From: Elusimicrobiota bacterium
Lineage (GTDB): Bacteria > Elusimicrobiota > Elusimicrobia > UBA1565
Length of the DNA stretch: 54,037 bases
Assembly: GCA_016218495.1 (NCBI GenBank)
Contig: JACRDU010000128.1
Coordinates: 1-54,037 of the forward strand
Direction of reading: 5' to 3'
Shown here: piece after piece, positions 24,098 to 32,559 of the stretch
Layout: the number at the start of each line of letters is the position of its first letter
How positions within the stretch are numbered: the first letter of the stretch is position 1
The notes under the pieces: model-generated
Database searches by the model: none
Seen by the model: only the letters and a program-made list of their open reading frames with translations
What the model was told of the DNA's origin: nothing
Translations under genes and position numbers: made by a program

Positions 24098-26167
24098 ATG
24101 GCGCTTCCTGAGAACGAGAGCGGCGAGCCCGCCACGGGGTGGGACGCGATCACCGACATCGAGACGGCCCGCGCCACCCTGCGCTGGGCCCTGGAACGGG
24201 TACGCTCTTTAGAGGTTGAAAGGCGGGAGGCCTCCGCGGCGCGCTCAGCGGCCGAAGCCCAGGGCGCCCTCGAAGGCGCCCGCCGGGCCCTGGGCGAACT
24301 CCATGCGGCGGCGCTCGAAGGGTGGCTCGTGCGGCGCAGCGGCGCCCTCCACGAGACCTCGGCGGCCGCAGCCGAGTTGGCCGCGCGTATGGGCGACCTG
24401 GAAGCCGTCGCGCAGCGCGCGCTGGAAGCCGTGGCCGCGCTCCGGCGGGGCGCCGAAGCGGCCGGTGACGCCGGGCTCTGCGCATCCCTCGAACGAGGAC
24501 TTGCCGACCTGAAGGAGCGGGCCCAGGCGCACGGCCGTTGGAAGGGCATGATGACCGGCCTCGACGCCATCGGCGGGGCGCGCGACGCCCTGGTCCGGGA
24601 CTTGGACGCCTTGAACCTCCCCGCCGGGCGGGGGGCCCCACCCGAGCCGCGGCGCCTGCCGGAGTCGATGGTAGACGTCTTCGCCCCCGCCCCACGGCCG
24701 CCCCGGAAAGGGCGGCCGCCCGGCGAAGAGAACCTCGAGGTCTGGCGGCTCCGTGCGGAACTGGCGCGCCTCAAGGACCTGGCTGAGGACATGCGCGCCG
24801 AGATGGCCAAAGGCGAGCGCTTCTCTTTGGGCGAGATATTGCAGATGGTCCGCGAGCGCGACCTGTTGCGGGGGCGCCTGGCTGAAATGGAATCGGAGAT
24901 GGCGGCCATGCGCGAGTCAGCCGAGGCAGAGGCGGCCCGCCTGAGGGGCGAGGCGGACCGCAGCCGCCGCGAGGGAGCCGCGGCGTCCGCCATGGCGGCC
25001 GCAGGGGAGGAGGCGTTGCGGCGCGCCAGGGAGGCCGCCCAACACAACGAGCAGGCCATGCGTGCGGCCCTGGACCAGGGTCGGCTGTTGCGCGCCGAGC
25101 GGGACGAGGCCGCCGTCTCCCTGAGGGCCGCGCAGGAGCGGCTGCGCCAGGCCGAGGGACGGGCTCAGGCCGCCGAGGCCGCCCGGGATTCCGCCGCCGC
25201 CGCTTCCGCCGGCCTCGAGGCCCTGGTGTCGGACGCTCGCGGCCAGTTCGAGGCGGCGCGCGCGCGCGCCGCCTCGCTGCAGAGCGAAGTCGACGGCTTG
25301 CGCCGGGAATCGGGGGAGTCTGGTTCAGCGCTCCGCGCGAAGACGCTCGAACTCGCCCGTGCCCTGTCTGAGGCCGAGTCGGCGCGCGCCGCCGCCGCCG
25401 AGGCCGAACGGCGCGCCCGCGGCGCCGAAGGCGCCATCGAGCAGGTCCGCGGAGAGCTGGCCAAGGCGGTAGCGGAGGCGTCGCGGTCCGCCGCGGAAGC
25501 CTCACGGTCCTCCGCGCAAGCGTCGCGGTCGGCCGCAGAGGCCGCGACGCTGCGCTCGGATCTGGCAACGGCGTCGGCGGACTTGGCCGAGGCGCGGGCC
25601 CGGGCCTCCGAGGTCTCCCGCATGGCCTCGGCCGAGCTCGAGTCCGCCCGCCGAGAGACGGATTCCTTGCGCTCCCGCTCGCCTCGCGGGGCACCGCCGC
25701 CGGAAACGGCCGCCCTGCTGGAGCGCTGCGCGGCCCTCGAGGCCGACGCCGGGCGCCTGTGCTCGAAGGCGGAGGCCTCCGCTTCGGAGGCGGCTGCGGC
25801 CCGCGAGGATGCCGCCGAGCTGCGGCGGCGCCTTGAAACCGCTTGCGACGAGCTCGCGGCGGCGCGCGCCCGGCTCGCCGTGCCCAGCTTCGACGCGGAA
25901 GCCGTTACGATGATCGGCCCGTCCCCGGCCGCCGCCGAGCAGGCCGCCTCGGACAGTCGGGAGTTGGAACAGGCCCGGGACGACGCGCGGGCCGCTCGCG
26001 AGGAATCTGCGCGGGTCGGGGGGGAGGCCGCCCTGCTGCGCGAACGGGTCGTCAGGATGGAGACCGCGCAGGCGCAGGCCGGCCCGTCGGCGCAGGAGTA
26101 CGAGGCCGTCATCGAGGAGCTCTTTGAGCTGGTAAGGTCGCATCTGAGAGGGGATACAGGTGCCTAA
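24098..26167 (+). CDS. Large Ala/Glu/Arg-rich coiled-coil protein
   Basis: A 689-residue soluble protein. After a short N-terminus (MALPENESGEPATGWDAITD), helical coiled coil covers about residues 25-160. A proline-rich linker (about 165-205, PRRLPESMVDVFAPAPRPPR) follows, then a nearly continuous coiled coil to about residue 680 with a break at SRSPRGAPPPETAA. The end EYEAVIEELFELVRSHLRG looks like a capping helix. No enzyme motif is seen. Heptads EASRSAA/EASRSSA/QASRSAA are tandem at DNA level. It overlaps the next small coiled-coil/membrane protein by 8 bases, which suggests a structural or scaffolding partnership in polysaccharide assembly; inference. Confidence 0.8.
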   Translation: MALPENESGEPATGWDAITDIETARATLRWALERVRSLEVERREASAARSAAEAQGALEGARRALGELHAAALEGWLVRRSGALHETSAAAAELAARMGDLEAVAQRALEAVAALRRGAEAAGDAGLCASLERGLADLKERAQAHGRWKGMMTGLDAIGGARDALVRDLDALNLPAGRGAPPEPRRLPESMVDVFAPAPRPPRKGRPPGEENLEVWRLRAELARLKDLAEDMRAEMAKGERFSLGEILQMVRERDLLRGRLAEMESEMAAMRESAEAEAARLRGEADRSRREGAAASAMAAAGEEALRRAREAAQHNEQAMRAALDQGRLLRAERDEAAVSLRAAQERLRQAEGRAQAAEAARDSAAAASAGLEALVSDARGQFEAARARAASLQSEVDGLRRESGESGSALRAKTLELARALSEAESARAAAAEAERRARGAEGAIEQVRGELAKAVAEASRSAAEASRSSAQASRSAAEAATLRSDLATASADLAEARARASEVSRMASAELESARRETDSLRSRSPRGAPPPETAALLERCAALEADAGRLCSKAEASASEAAAAREDAAELRRRLETACDELAAARARLAVPSFDAEAVTMIGPSPAAAEQAASDSRELEQARDDARAAREESARVGGEAALLRERVVRMETAQAQAGPSAQEYEAVIEELFELVRSHLRGDTGA
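25475..25537 (+). repeat. Three tandem 21-bp heptad units inside the coiled-coil gene
   Basis: Three successive 7-codon units encode (E/Q)ASRS(A/S)A. They are imperfect at the DNA level and consistent with coiled-coil growth by duplication. Confidence 0.6.
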
Positions 26168-26612
26168 GTCCGCGGCCGAGCTCAGGAACCAACTCGAGGG
26201 CCTGCGCAAAGACCTTGAGAGCGCGCGTCTCGGCGTGGCGTCCGCGCCGGTCGCGGCGCCGCGGGCGGCCCCGGCGCCGGCCCGGGCTGCTTTGGCCTGG
26301 CTGCCGGCGCTGCTCTGCGCGGCTGGCTTCCTGGCCGGAGCGCTCGGCAGGCTGCCGACCGGAGCCGCCCTTACGGCGCTCGGGGTTTTGACGGAGTTCT
26401 GGGCGCGCCGGAGCGAGGCTCACGCGCAGGCCGAGCGGCTCTCCGACCTGGAGCGCCGCGCGGGCATCCTCGAGCGCCGGGTGGCCGGGGCTCTGGCCTC
26501 GGAAGTCCCTGAGCAGGTCCGCGACCTCTATGAGCAGGCGGCGCGGCTCAGCCGGGTGATTGAGGCGTTGCGCGATGCCGTCGACGAGAAAAGGGCCGAG
26601 GGACGGTCGTGA
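26160..26612 (+). CDS. Small membrane protein: hydrophobic hairpin flanked by coiled coils
   Basis: A 150-residue product from GTG 26160, overlapping the previous gene by 8 bases. Residues 3-24 are helical (SAAELRNQLEGLRKDLESAR). An Ala/Pro linker follows, then two adjacent hydrophobic segments at about 45-80 (WLPALLCAAGFLAGALG and TGAALTALGVLTEFW), and a second helical part (QAERLSDLERRAGILERRVAG). I recognise no family. Position between a long coiled-coil protein and Wza suggests a membrane adaptor for that coiled coil. Its stop overlaps the Wza-like start (GTGA). Confidence 0.7.
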   Translation: MPKSAAELRNQLEGLRKDLESARLGVASAPVAAPRAAPAPARAALAWLPALLCAAGFLAGALGRLPTGAALTALGVLTEFWARRSEAHAQAERLSDLERRAGILERRVAGALASEVPEQVRDLYEQAARLSRVIEALRDAVDEKRAEGRS

Positions 26613-27343
26613 GGGCTCCCTGCGCGGCGGTGGCGGCGGCGCTGTCCTTTTGCCTGGCCTTCGAGCCGGCGCTCCTTGCCGCGGCGGAGCCGCTCCGGGA
26701 AGGGTGGGTCGACGCCCAGCGTCCGGAAGGCAAGCGCGCGGGAATCGACGCCGAGTTGCTGAAGGACCGCATCCAGGCCGGCGATTCCATCGCCATCTCC
26801 CTCTACCCGGCCGAGGAATACTCGCGCGAGGTGGTGGTCCAGCCGGACGGCAAGATCCAGATGCCGCTCATCGGGTCGCTGATGGTGCGCGGGATGGACC
26901 TTACCGAACTGCAGGAGACCTTGCGCGTGAAGTACTCGCTCTACGTCGACCGCCCGCAGGTGACCGTGAATGTCCGGCGCTTCGCCGGACGGCGCATCGC
27001 CGTGGTCGGGGAGGTCAGCAAACCAGGCTTCTTCGAATACCGGGACGGGATGCGGCTGATGGAGGTCGTCGCGATGGCGGGGGGGCTGACCATCGACGCC
27101 CGCCCCGCCCGCACGACCGTCCTGCGCGCCGGCCCGAAGCGGGACCAGAGCTTCCGGGTGAATCTGGCCGCAGTCCTCGACGGCGACCTGTCCCGGGACC
27201 CGTTGCTGGCCCCCGGCGACACCATCCACATCCCGAAACAGCCGATGACGACGGGTGCAACCTGGGTGAACCGCAACGTCCTGCCCTGGGCGCTGTTGAC
27301 CAGCATGATCGTCAGCATCCTCCTCGCCACGCGGCGGCGTTGA
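26609..27343 (+). CDS. Wza-type polysaccharide export protein (poly_export/SLBB)
   Basis: A 244-residue protein from GTG 26609. It has a signal sequence (AAVAAALSFCLAFEPALLAAAE), the Poly_export domain with IQAGDSIAISLYPAEEYSREVVVQPDGKIQMPLIG, and an SLBB-like part IAVVGEVSKPGFFEYRDGMRLMEVVAMAGG. The end has a hydrophobic segment (LPWALLTSMIVSILLATRRR). There is no good lipobox, unlike classical Wza lipoproteins, and only one SLBB unit, so it is a short version. Family role: outer-membrane channel for capsule or exopolysaccharide. The Wzc-like gene follows immediately (TGA then ATG). Confidence 0.9.
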   Translation: MRAPCAAVAAALSFCLAFEPALLAAAEPLREGWVDAQRPEGKRAGIDAELLKDRIQAGDSIAISLYPAEEYSREVVVQPDGKIQMPLIGSLMVRGMDLTELQETLRVKYSLYVDRPQVTVNVRRFAGRRIAVVGEVSKPGFFEYRDGMRLMEVVAMAGGLTIDARPARTTVLRAGPKRDQSFRVNLAAVLDGDLSRDPLLAPGDTIHIPKQPMTTGATWVNRNVLPWALLTSMIVSILLATRRR

Positions 27344-29195
27344 ATGGACGCGGAACTCAGCCTCAGCGAATATTGGGGCATCGTCCGCAAGCGCCGCGCG
27401 GCCGTGCTCGGCGTGGCCGGCATCTGCGTTGCGGCGACCTTTTCCGCGTCTTTGACCCTCGACCCGCGCTACCGCGCCGAAGCCATCATTAAGTACGAGC
27501 CGCCTCTGCCCGCGATGATGGGGGGGGGGGACTTCTCCGCGCTGGCGATGCCCGCCGTCATCCAGACCCAAGTGAGCCTGCTGCAGAGCGAAGACATGCG
27601 CCAGCGCCTCGGGGGGAAGCTCAAGCGCCGTCCCGACGAGGTCGGTGCGCTTTACGAGGTCAGCAAGGTCGGGGCCTCGGCGCTCATCTCCATCACTTCC
27701 GCGGGTCCCGACCCGGCCCAGGCCGCGGTCGTGGCCAACCTGGTCGGCGAGACCTTCGTCGAGTGGGACCTCCAGAGCCGGTCTCAGAAGGTCACCCGCG
27801 CGATCGGCGAAATCAAGACCCGACAGAAGACCTTACAGTCCCAGCTCCAGAGGCTGGAAGCCCAGCGGCGGCAGTTCCTTGAAAATCACGAGACCACGGG
27901 CCTGTCCCAGGCCGTGGCCACCCAGCTCCTCGAACTCGACAACCGGCGCAAGGAGCTGGAGCGGAAGTTCACAGACCGTCATCCGGACATCATCAAGCTG
28001 GACTCCCGCATCCAGAACATGCGCGACAAGCTTGCCATGATGCCGGCCGAGCAGGAAGAATTGCTCCGGATAAACCGGGATATCGCGGTGATCGAAGGCA
28101 CATTCATCGAACTGGCCAAGCAGCTCGAGCAGAAGAAGATCGAGGAGGATTCGACGCTATCCTTTGTTTCGATCGTTTCGCGCGCCGTTCCGCCCGAGCG
28201 GCCCTATTTCCCGAACATCCCCCTGCTGCTCTTCGGAGGGGGCCTGGGAGCCCTGTTCCTGGGCGTGCTGGCCGCGTTCCTCTTGGAGAGCCTCGACATC
28301 TCCATCACCACTATCGAGGAGATTGAGAAAATCATGGGCGCTCCGGTGCTGGCTGTGATCCCTCACTTCGGCTCCTCGGACCGATGGGAGGAGGTGCTGC
28401 AGACCCTGCGCTTGCGCAGCCGGGTCGACGAGTCGCGCTTCCGGGCCATGCTGGCGTTCCGATTCGGCCCGAAATCCCCGAACATCGAGGTCTACCATGG
28501 GATGCGGGTGAACATCCAGGCCCAGTTGGGACGCTCGACGGCGACGGTGCTGACCTTCACCTCGACCGGGGTGGCCGAGGGCAAGACATTGACATCGGCG
28601 AACTTCTGTCTGGCCGCTGCGAACGCCGGCCTGAAGACCCTCCTGGTCGCCGCCGACATCCGCCGGCCGACCCCTGCACAAGGTCTTCGGCTTCCCGCGG
28701 CAGCCGGGCCTGGTCGAGGCCCTTACTGGGCGCGTTCCGTGGCGTTCGGCGCTGCGTTCCACCGTCGACATCCTGATGGGGGAGGGGGACCTGGAGCGCA
28801 TCGTCGCCTTCCCGAACATCGACAACCTCCGCATCATGACGGGCTGGGCGGAGTCGGCGATGGATGCGGTCAACCTGTTCAGCACCGACGGATTCCCACA
28901 TATGCTCCAAGAGATGCGGACCGAGTTCGACATGGTCGTGTTCGACATGCCGCCTGTCCTGCTTTTCGTGGACGCGATGCTGGTCGCCAAGCATACCGAC
29001 GGAGCCGTGATGGTCTACCGCTCCGGGAAGATCGGCCGCCGCGCCCTCAAACGCGCGAAGGAGCAAATCGAGCTCTCGCAGTCGCGCATCATCGGGATTG
29101 CCCTCAATGACGCTCACGCCGCCGAGCTCGACCCGGGCTACGCCACCTACGGCGACTACGGCCATTACGCCCGGCCCGCCCAGGACAAGGGGTAG
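27344..29195 (+). pseudogene. Wzc-type chain-length regulator with BY-kinase domain, one frameshift
   Basis: The first frame (from ATG 27344) encodes a Wzz domain with two membrane segments (about 17-36 and 280-305) and the start of a tyrosine-kinase domain with Walker A-like STGVAEGKT near residue 405. After LLVAADIRRPT the frame is lost. Reading on in the frame that ends at 29195 restores LHKVFGFPRQPGLVEAL, FDMVVFDMPPVL (Walker B) and a tyrosine cluster GYATYGDYGHYA at the C-terminus. One extra C in CCCC 28671-28674 explains the break. The corrected protein would be 616 residues. Walker A' is also altered (VAADIRR rather than the usual D-x-D). The break may be an assembly error, or real. 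Confidence 0.88.
27520..27530. repeat. G11 tract in the wzc-like gene
   Basis: Eleven consecutive G encode part of a triple glycine after residue 59, in frame as given. It is the longest homopolymer I noticed in the window and a candidate slippage site. Confidence 0.85.
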
Positions 29196-29197
29196 GC

Positions 29198-30358
29198 GTG
29201 CGGGTCCTGGTCGTCCATAACCGCTATCGCGTCCGTGCGGGGGAGGATTCCGTCGTCGATGAGGAGATGGCCCTGCTGTCCGGGGCGGGACACGAGGTCA
29301 TCATGCACGCCCCGGATTCCGCCCACTTGGAGCGGGCTGGGCCGCTCGCTCAGGCGGCGGCCCTGGCCAGGTTCGTGGCCGCGTCTCCGGTTTCGGCGGC
29401 CCTGGAAGCCCTCTTGGCGCGGCGGCCCGGCGTCGTCTACGCCCACAACCTCTTCCCCGGCATCAGCCCGTCGCTTTATGCGCGCTGCCGGGCGTTGGGA
29501 ATCCCGGTGGTCCAGGTGATCCATAACTCGCGCTTGGCCTGCCCATCGGCGATGCTCTATCGGGACGGGCGCTATTGCGAAGATTGCGTCGGCCGGTCGT
29601 TCGCCTGGCCGGCGGTCCGACATGGCTGTTACCACGGCTCAAGGCCGCTGTCATTGGTCGTCGCCGCGGCGATGCGGACCCAACTGGATGCTGCGCGGCG
29701 CGATGCCGCTCTATTCATGCCGGTCTCGGAGCTGAAGGCGGAGGTCCTCAAGCGGTCCGGCATCCCCCCCGCGCGGATCGTCATAAAACTCAATCCCGTC
29801 GCCGATACGCCGCGGCGCGCGTCGCCGCGGGGGCGGAGCGCCGTATTCCTCGGACGCCTGGTCCATGAGAAGGGCGTGTTAAACATCCTGGCGGCCTGGG
29901 CCGGCGACCATAGGCTCGGGCCGATACAATTCGTAGGCGACGGCCCATGCCGGGACGAGGTCGCCGCGGCGGCCCGCAGCGACCCGCGCATCCTCCCGCT
30001 CGGCTGGCTCCCGCGTGAGAACATCGGCGCAATACTGGCGGAGGCGCGGTTCTTGCTCTGCCCATCCTTCACGTCGGAGCCGTCTGGGATGACGGTCATC
30101 GAGGCCTGGTCGGTGGGCCTTCCGGCCATCGTGACGGGGCGGCCGGGCGCCTCGGGCCTATTTGGCAGGGGCACCGGCATCGAAGTCCCCCCGGGGGACC
30201 CGGCCGCCCTGGCCGACGCGGCGGCCGCGCTCTGGAGCGACGACGCGGCCTGGGAGCGGATGTCGGCGGCGAGCCGGTCGCGCTACGAGCGCGACCACTC
30301 CCCGGGCGCCGTCCTGGCGGTGCTCGAGCGCGCCTTCCGCCAGGTCGGGGCGCGATGA
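29198..30358 (+). CDS. Glycosyltransferase family 4
   Basis: A 386-residue GT-B enzyme starting at GTG 29198, two bases after the BY-kinase stop. The N-terminal domain begins MRVLVVHNRYRVRAGEDSVV and has YAHNLFPGISPSLYARC and a cysteine loop (CEDCVGRSF ... HGCYHGS) found in a GT4 subgroup. The C-terminal domain has VFLGRLVHEKGVLNIL, the nucleotide-sugar region, and SEPSGMTVIEAWSVGLP, the E-x7-E type motif of GT4. Expected role: transfer of one sugar to the lipid-linked repeat unit at the cytoplasmic face. Donor and acceptor cannot be read from the sequence. It overlaps the WecG-like gene (ATGA). Confidence 0.88.
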   Translation: MRVLVVHNRYRVRAGEDSVVDEEMALLSGAGHEVIMHAPDSAHLERAGPLAQAAALARFVAASPVSAALEALLARRPGVVYAHNLFPGISPSLYARCRALGIPVVQVIHNSRLACPSAMLYRDGRYCEDCVGRSFAWPAVRHGCYHGSRPLSLVVAAAMRTQLDAARRDAALFMPVSELKAEVLKRSGIPPARIVIKLNPVADTPRRASPRGRSAVFLGRLVHEKGVLNILAAWAGDHRLGPIQFVGDGPCRDEVAAAARSDPRILPLGWLPRENIGAILAEARFLLCPSFTSEPSGMTVIEAWSVGLPAIVTGRPGASGLFGRGTGIEVPPGDPAALADAAAALWSDDAAWERMSAASRSRYERDHSPGAVLAVLERAFRQVGAR

Positions 30359-31155
30359 CGCCGTCCTCCAAGTCCAGCGTCCTCGGCGTCCTCATCGACT
30401 CGGTGACGATGGACCGGGCCGTAGGCGCCGTCGTCCACGCCGCCCAGGCCGGCGTCCCGTTCCGGGTCACGGCGCTGGCAGTCCACGGCGTGATGTGCGG
30501 CCGCGCCGACCCCGCAATGCGCTACCGGCTCAACCGCTTCGACCTGGCCTTGCCAGACGGGCAGCCGGTACGCTGGGCGCTCAACCTCCTGCACGGACGC
30601 CGGCTCGCAGAGAGGGTCTATGGCCCCCATCTCGTAATGGCGGTATGCCGGGAGACGGCGCGGCGCGGCGTCCCCGTGGCCTTCTTCGGCTCGACGGCCG
30701 ACGACCTCTCCCGGTTGAGCGCGCGATTGTGTGCGGAGGTCCCCGGCCTGCGCATCGCGGCGCTGGAGCCCTCCCGCTTCGCGGCCGTGGACCAGGAAAC
30801 GGAGCGTGCCCTGGTGGAACGCCTGAAGGCCAGCGGCGCACGGCTGGTCTTCTGCGGCCTAGGCTGCCCGCGCCAGGAGGTCTGGGCCTGGGAGAACGCC
30901 GGGGCTCTGGGGATGCCCGTCCTCGCGGTCGGCGCGGCCTTTCGTTTCCTGGCGGGCTCCCTGCCGATGGCCCCGCCATGGATGCAGCGGACCGGGCTCG
31001 AGTGGCTCTTCCGGCTCGCATCGGAGCCGCGCCGTCTGTGGCCGCGCTACCTGCTGCTCAATCCGCTCTATATTTGGCATCTTCTGAGGCAAGCTGCGGG
31101 CTGGCGGCCGCCCCAGGATGGGGGCGGCGAACCGCCTCGCTTGCGATACGGATGA
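30355..31155 (+). CDS. WecG/TagA/CpsF family glycosyltransferase (GT26)
   Basis: A 266-residue protein. GT26 features are LGVLIDSVTMDRAV at the N-terminus, FDLALPDGQPVRWALNLL (the usual ADG-G-V motif, here PDGQPV), VAFFGSTADDL, FCGLGCPRQEVW (normally GxPKQE) and WMQRTGLEWLFRLASEPRRL followed by RYLLLNP. Family members transfer N-acetyl-mannosamine or its uronic acid to a lipid-linked sugar. The C-terminal basic/amphipathic helix suggests membrane association. It lies between a GT4 gene and the initiating transferase in the same operon. Confidence 0.9.
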   Translation: MTPSSKSSVLGVLIDSVTMDRAVGAVVHAAQAGVPFRVTALAVHGVMCGRADPAMRYRLNRFDLALPDGQPVRWALNLLHGRRLAERVYGPHLVMAVCRETARRGVPVAFFGSTADDLSRLSARLCAEVPGLRIAALEPSRFAAVDQETERALVERLKASGARLVFCGLGCPRQEVWAWENAGALGMPVLAVGAAFRFLAGSLPMAPPWMQRTGLEWLFRLASEPRRLWPRYLLLNPLYIWHLLRQAAGWRPPQDGGGEPPRLRYG

Positions 31156-31158
31156 GGA

Positions 31159-32559
31159 ATGTTGCGCTCTGATAGGGCCTTATTGAAGTTCGTAAACGAA
31201 GCGGCCGACATGCTCTGCCTCGCCGCCGCATTCGCCGGCGGGGTGCTGACGCGCACATACATCGACGTCACCGGTGACCCGCTGCTTTCGCGTTTTTCGC
31301 CCGGCGACTTCGTTTCGCTTTTCGCCGCGTTCTACGCGGCGAGCGTGGTCAGCCTGCGGCTGACGGGCGTCTACCCGGTCCGGATGGGCCGCCGCTTCGA
31401 GCAGATGCCCGCGTTATACGCCCGGAGCGTCGTGTTCGCGGTGGTGGCGGTGCAGGTCGGGGCCCACCTCCTCTTCCTGTTCAACCTGAAGACCAGCCGA
31501 CTCTTGCTGCTGTCGGCGACCTTCTATTCCTGGATTTTCTTTCTGCTCAAGGAGCGCTGGATTCAGGCCTTGACCAGGAGCATGCGCGCCAACGGCCGGG
31601 CCAAGGTCCGCGTCCTGGTCGTCGGCGAGCCCACCCCCGAAATCCTCGGGCCCGACCCCGGTTATTCCTTCGAAATCGTGGGGTGGCTGTCCCCGTGCCG
31701 CTCAGGGCAGGCTGGACACCTCGGCGGTCCGGAGGACCTGTCTCGGTTCCTCGACTCCGGAGGAATCGACCTGGTGTGGTTCGCCGAGGAATTCCGCGGG
31801 GACCGGGCCATCGAGCGGGCGCTCTGGGATTGCGAGGAGCGCGGCGTCGAGGTATGGATCCGCATGCCCGCCTTCCACCGCCGGGTGGAGTACGCCCGCA
31901 TCGAGATGGTCGCGGGACGGCCGTTCTTGAGCCTGCGCTCCGGCCCCGAGGAGGAACTCCCCCTATTGGTCAAGGAGGCAATCGACCGCGTCGGCGCGGT
32001 GGTCCTGCTGGCATTCTCGGCTCCGGTGATGGCCGTGGTGGCCCTGCTGGTCCGCCTCGATTCGGAGGGCCCGGCCCTATTCGTCCAGGAGCGCGCCGGG
32101 CTCAACGGGCGGCGGTTCAAGTTCTTCAAGTTCCGCACGATGATGGACAACGCCGACGAGCTGCGGGAGTCGCTGCGCGCACTCAACCAGATGAAGGGAG
32201 CGGCCTTCAAGATGGACCGGGACCCGAGGGTGACGCGCGTCGGGCGGTGGCTGCGCAAGACCAGCCTCGACGAGTTGCCGCAGTTCTGGAACGTGCTTCG
32301 CGGCGAGATGAGCCTGGTCGGGCCGCGCCCGCTGCCGCTCGACGACGTGTCGCGCTTCGACCCATGGATGCGGCGACGCCAGTCGATGAAGCCGGGCATC
32401 ACCGGCCTGTGGCAGGTGGCCGGCCGCAGCAACATTCGAGACTCCGCCCAGTGGTTCCGCCTCGACCTGCGCTATATCGACGAGTGGAGCCTCTGGCTCG
32501 ACCTGGACATCCTGCTGCGCACGGTCCCCGCCGTGCTATTCGGCCGCGGCGCCGCTTGA
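31159..32559 (+). CDS. Initiating polyprenyl-phosphate sugar-1-phosphate transferase (WcaJ/WbaP type)
   Basis: A 466-residue protein: four to five membrane segments in the N-terminal third, a cytoplasmic middle (VRVLVVGEPTPEILG, CoA-binding-like), one more membrane helix (GAVVLLAFSAPVMAVVALLV), then the bacterial sugar transferase domain. That domain has LFVQERAGLNGRRFKFFKFRTM, RVGRWLRKTSLDELPQFWNV, MSLVGPRPLP and KPGITGLWQVAGRSN. It starts repeat-unit synthesis by linking a sugar phosphate to undecaprenyl phosphate. Last gene of the plus-strand series; its 3' end overlaps the convergent wzy-like gene by 24 bases. Confidence 0.93.
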   Translation: MLRSDRALLKFVNEAADMLCLAAAFAGGVLTRTYIDVTGDPLLSRFSPGDFVSLFAAFYAASVVSLRLTGVYPVRMGRRFEQMPALYARSVVFAVVAVQVGAHLLFLFNLKTSRLLLLSATFYSWIFFLLKERWIQALTRSMRANGRAKVRVLVVGEPTPEILGPDPGYSFEIVGWLSPCRSGQAGHLGGPEDLSRFLDSGGIDLVWFAEEFRGDRAIERALWDCEERGVEVWIRMPAFHRRVEYARIEMVAGRPFLSLRSGPEEELPLLVKEAIDRVGAVVLLAFSAPVMAVVALLVRLDSEGPALFVQERAGLNGRRFKFFKFRTMMDNADELRESLRALNQMKGAAFKMDRDPRVTRVGRWLRKTSLDELPQFWNVLRGEMSLVGPRPLPLDDVSRFDPWMRRRQSMKPGITGLWQVAGRSNIRDSAQWFRLDLRYIDEWSLWLDLDILLRTVPAVLFGRGAA

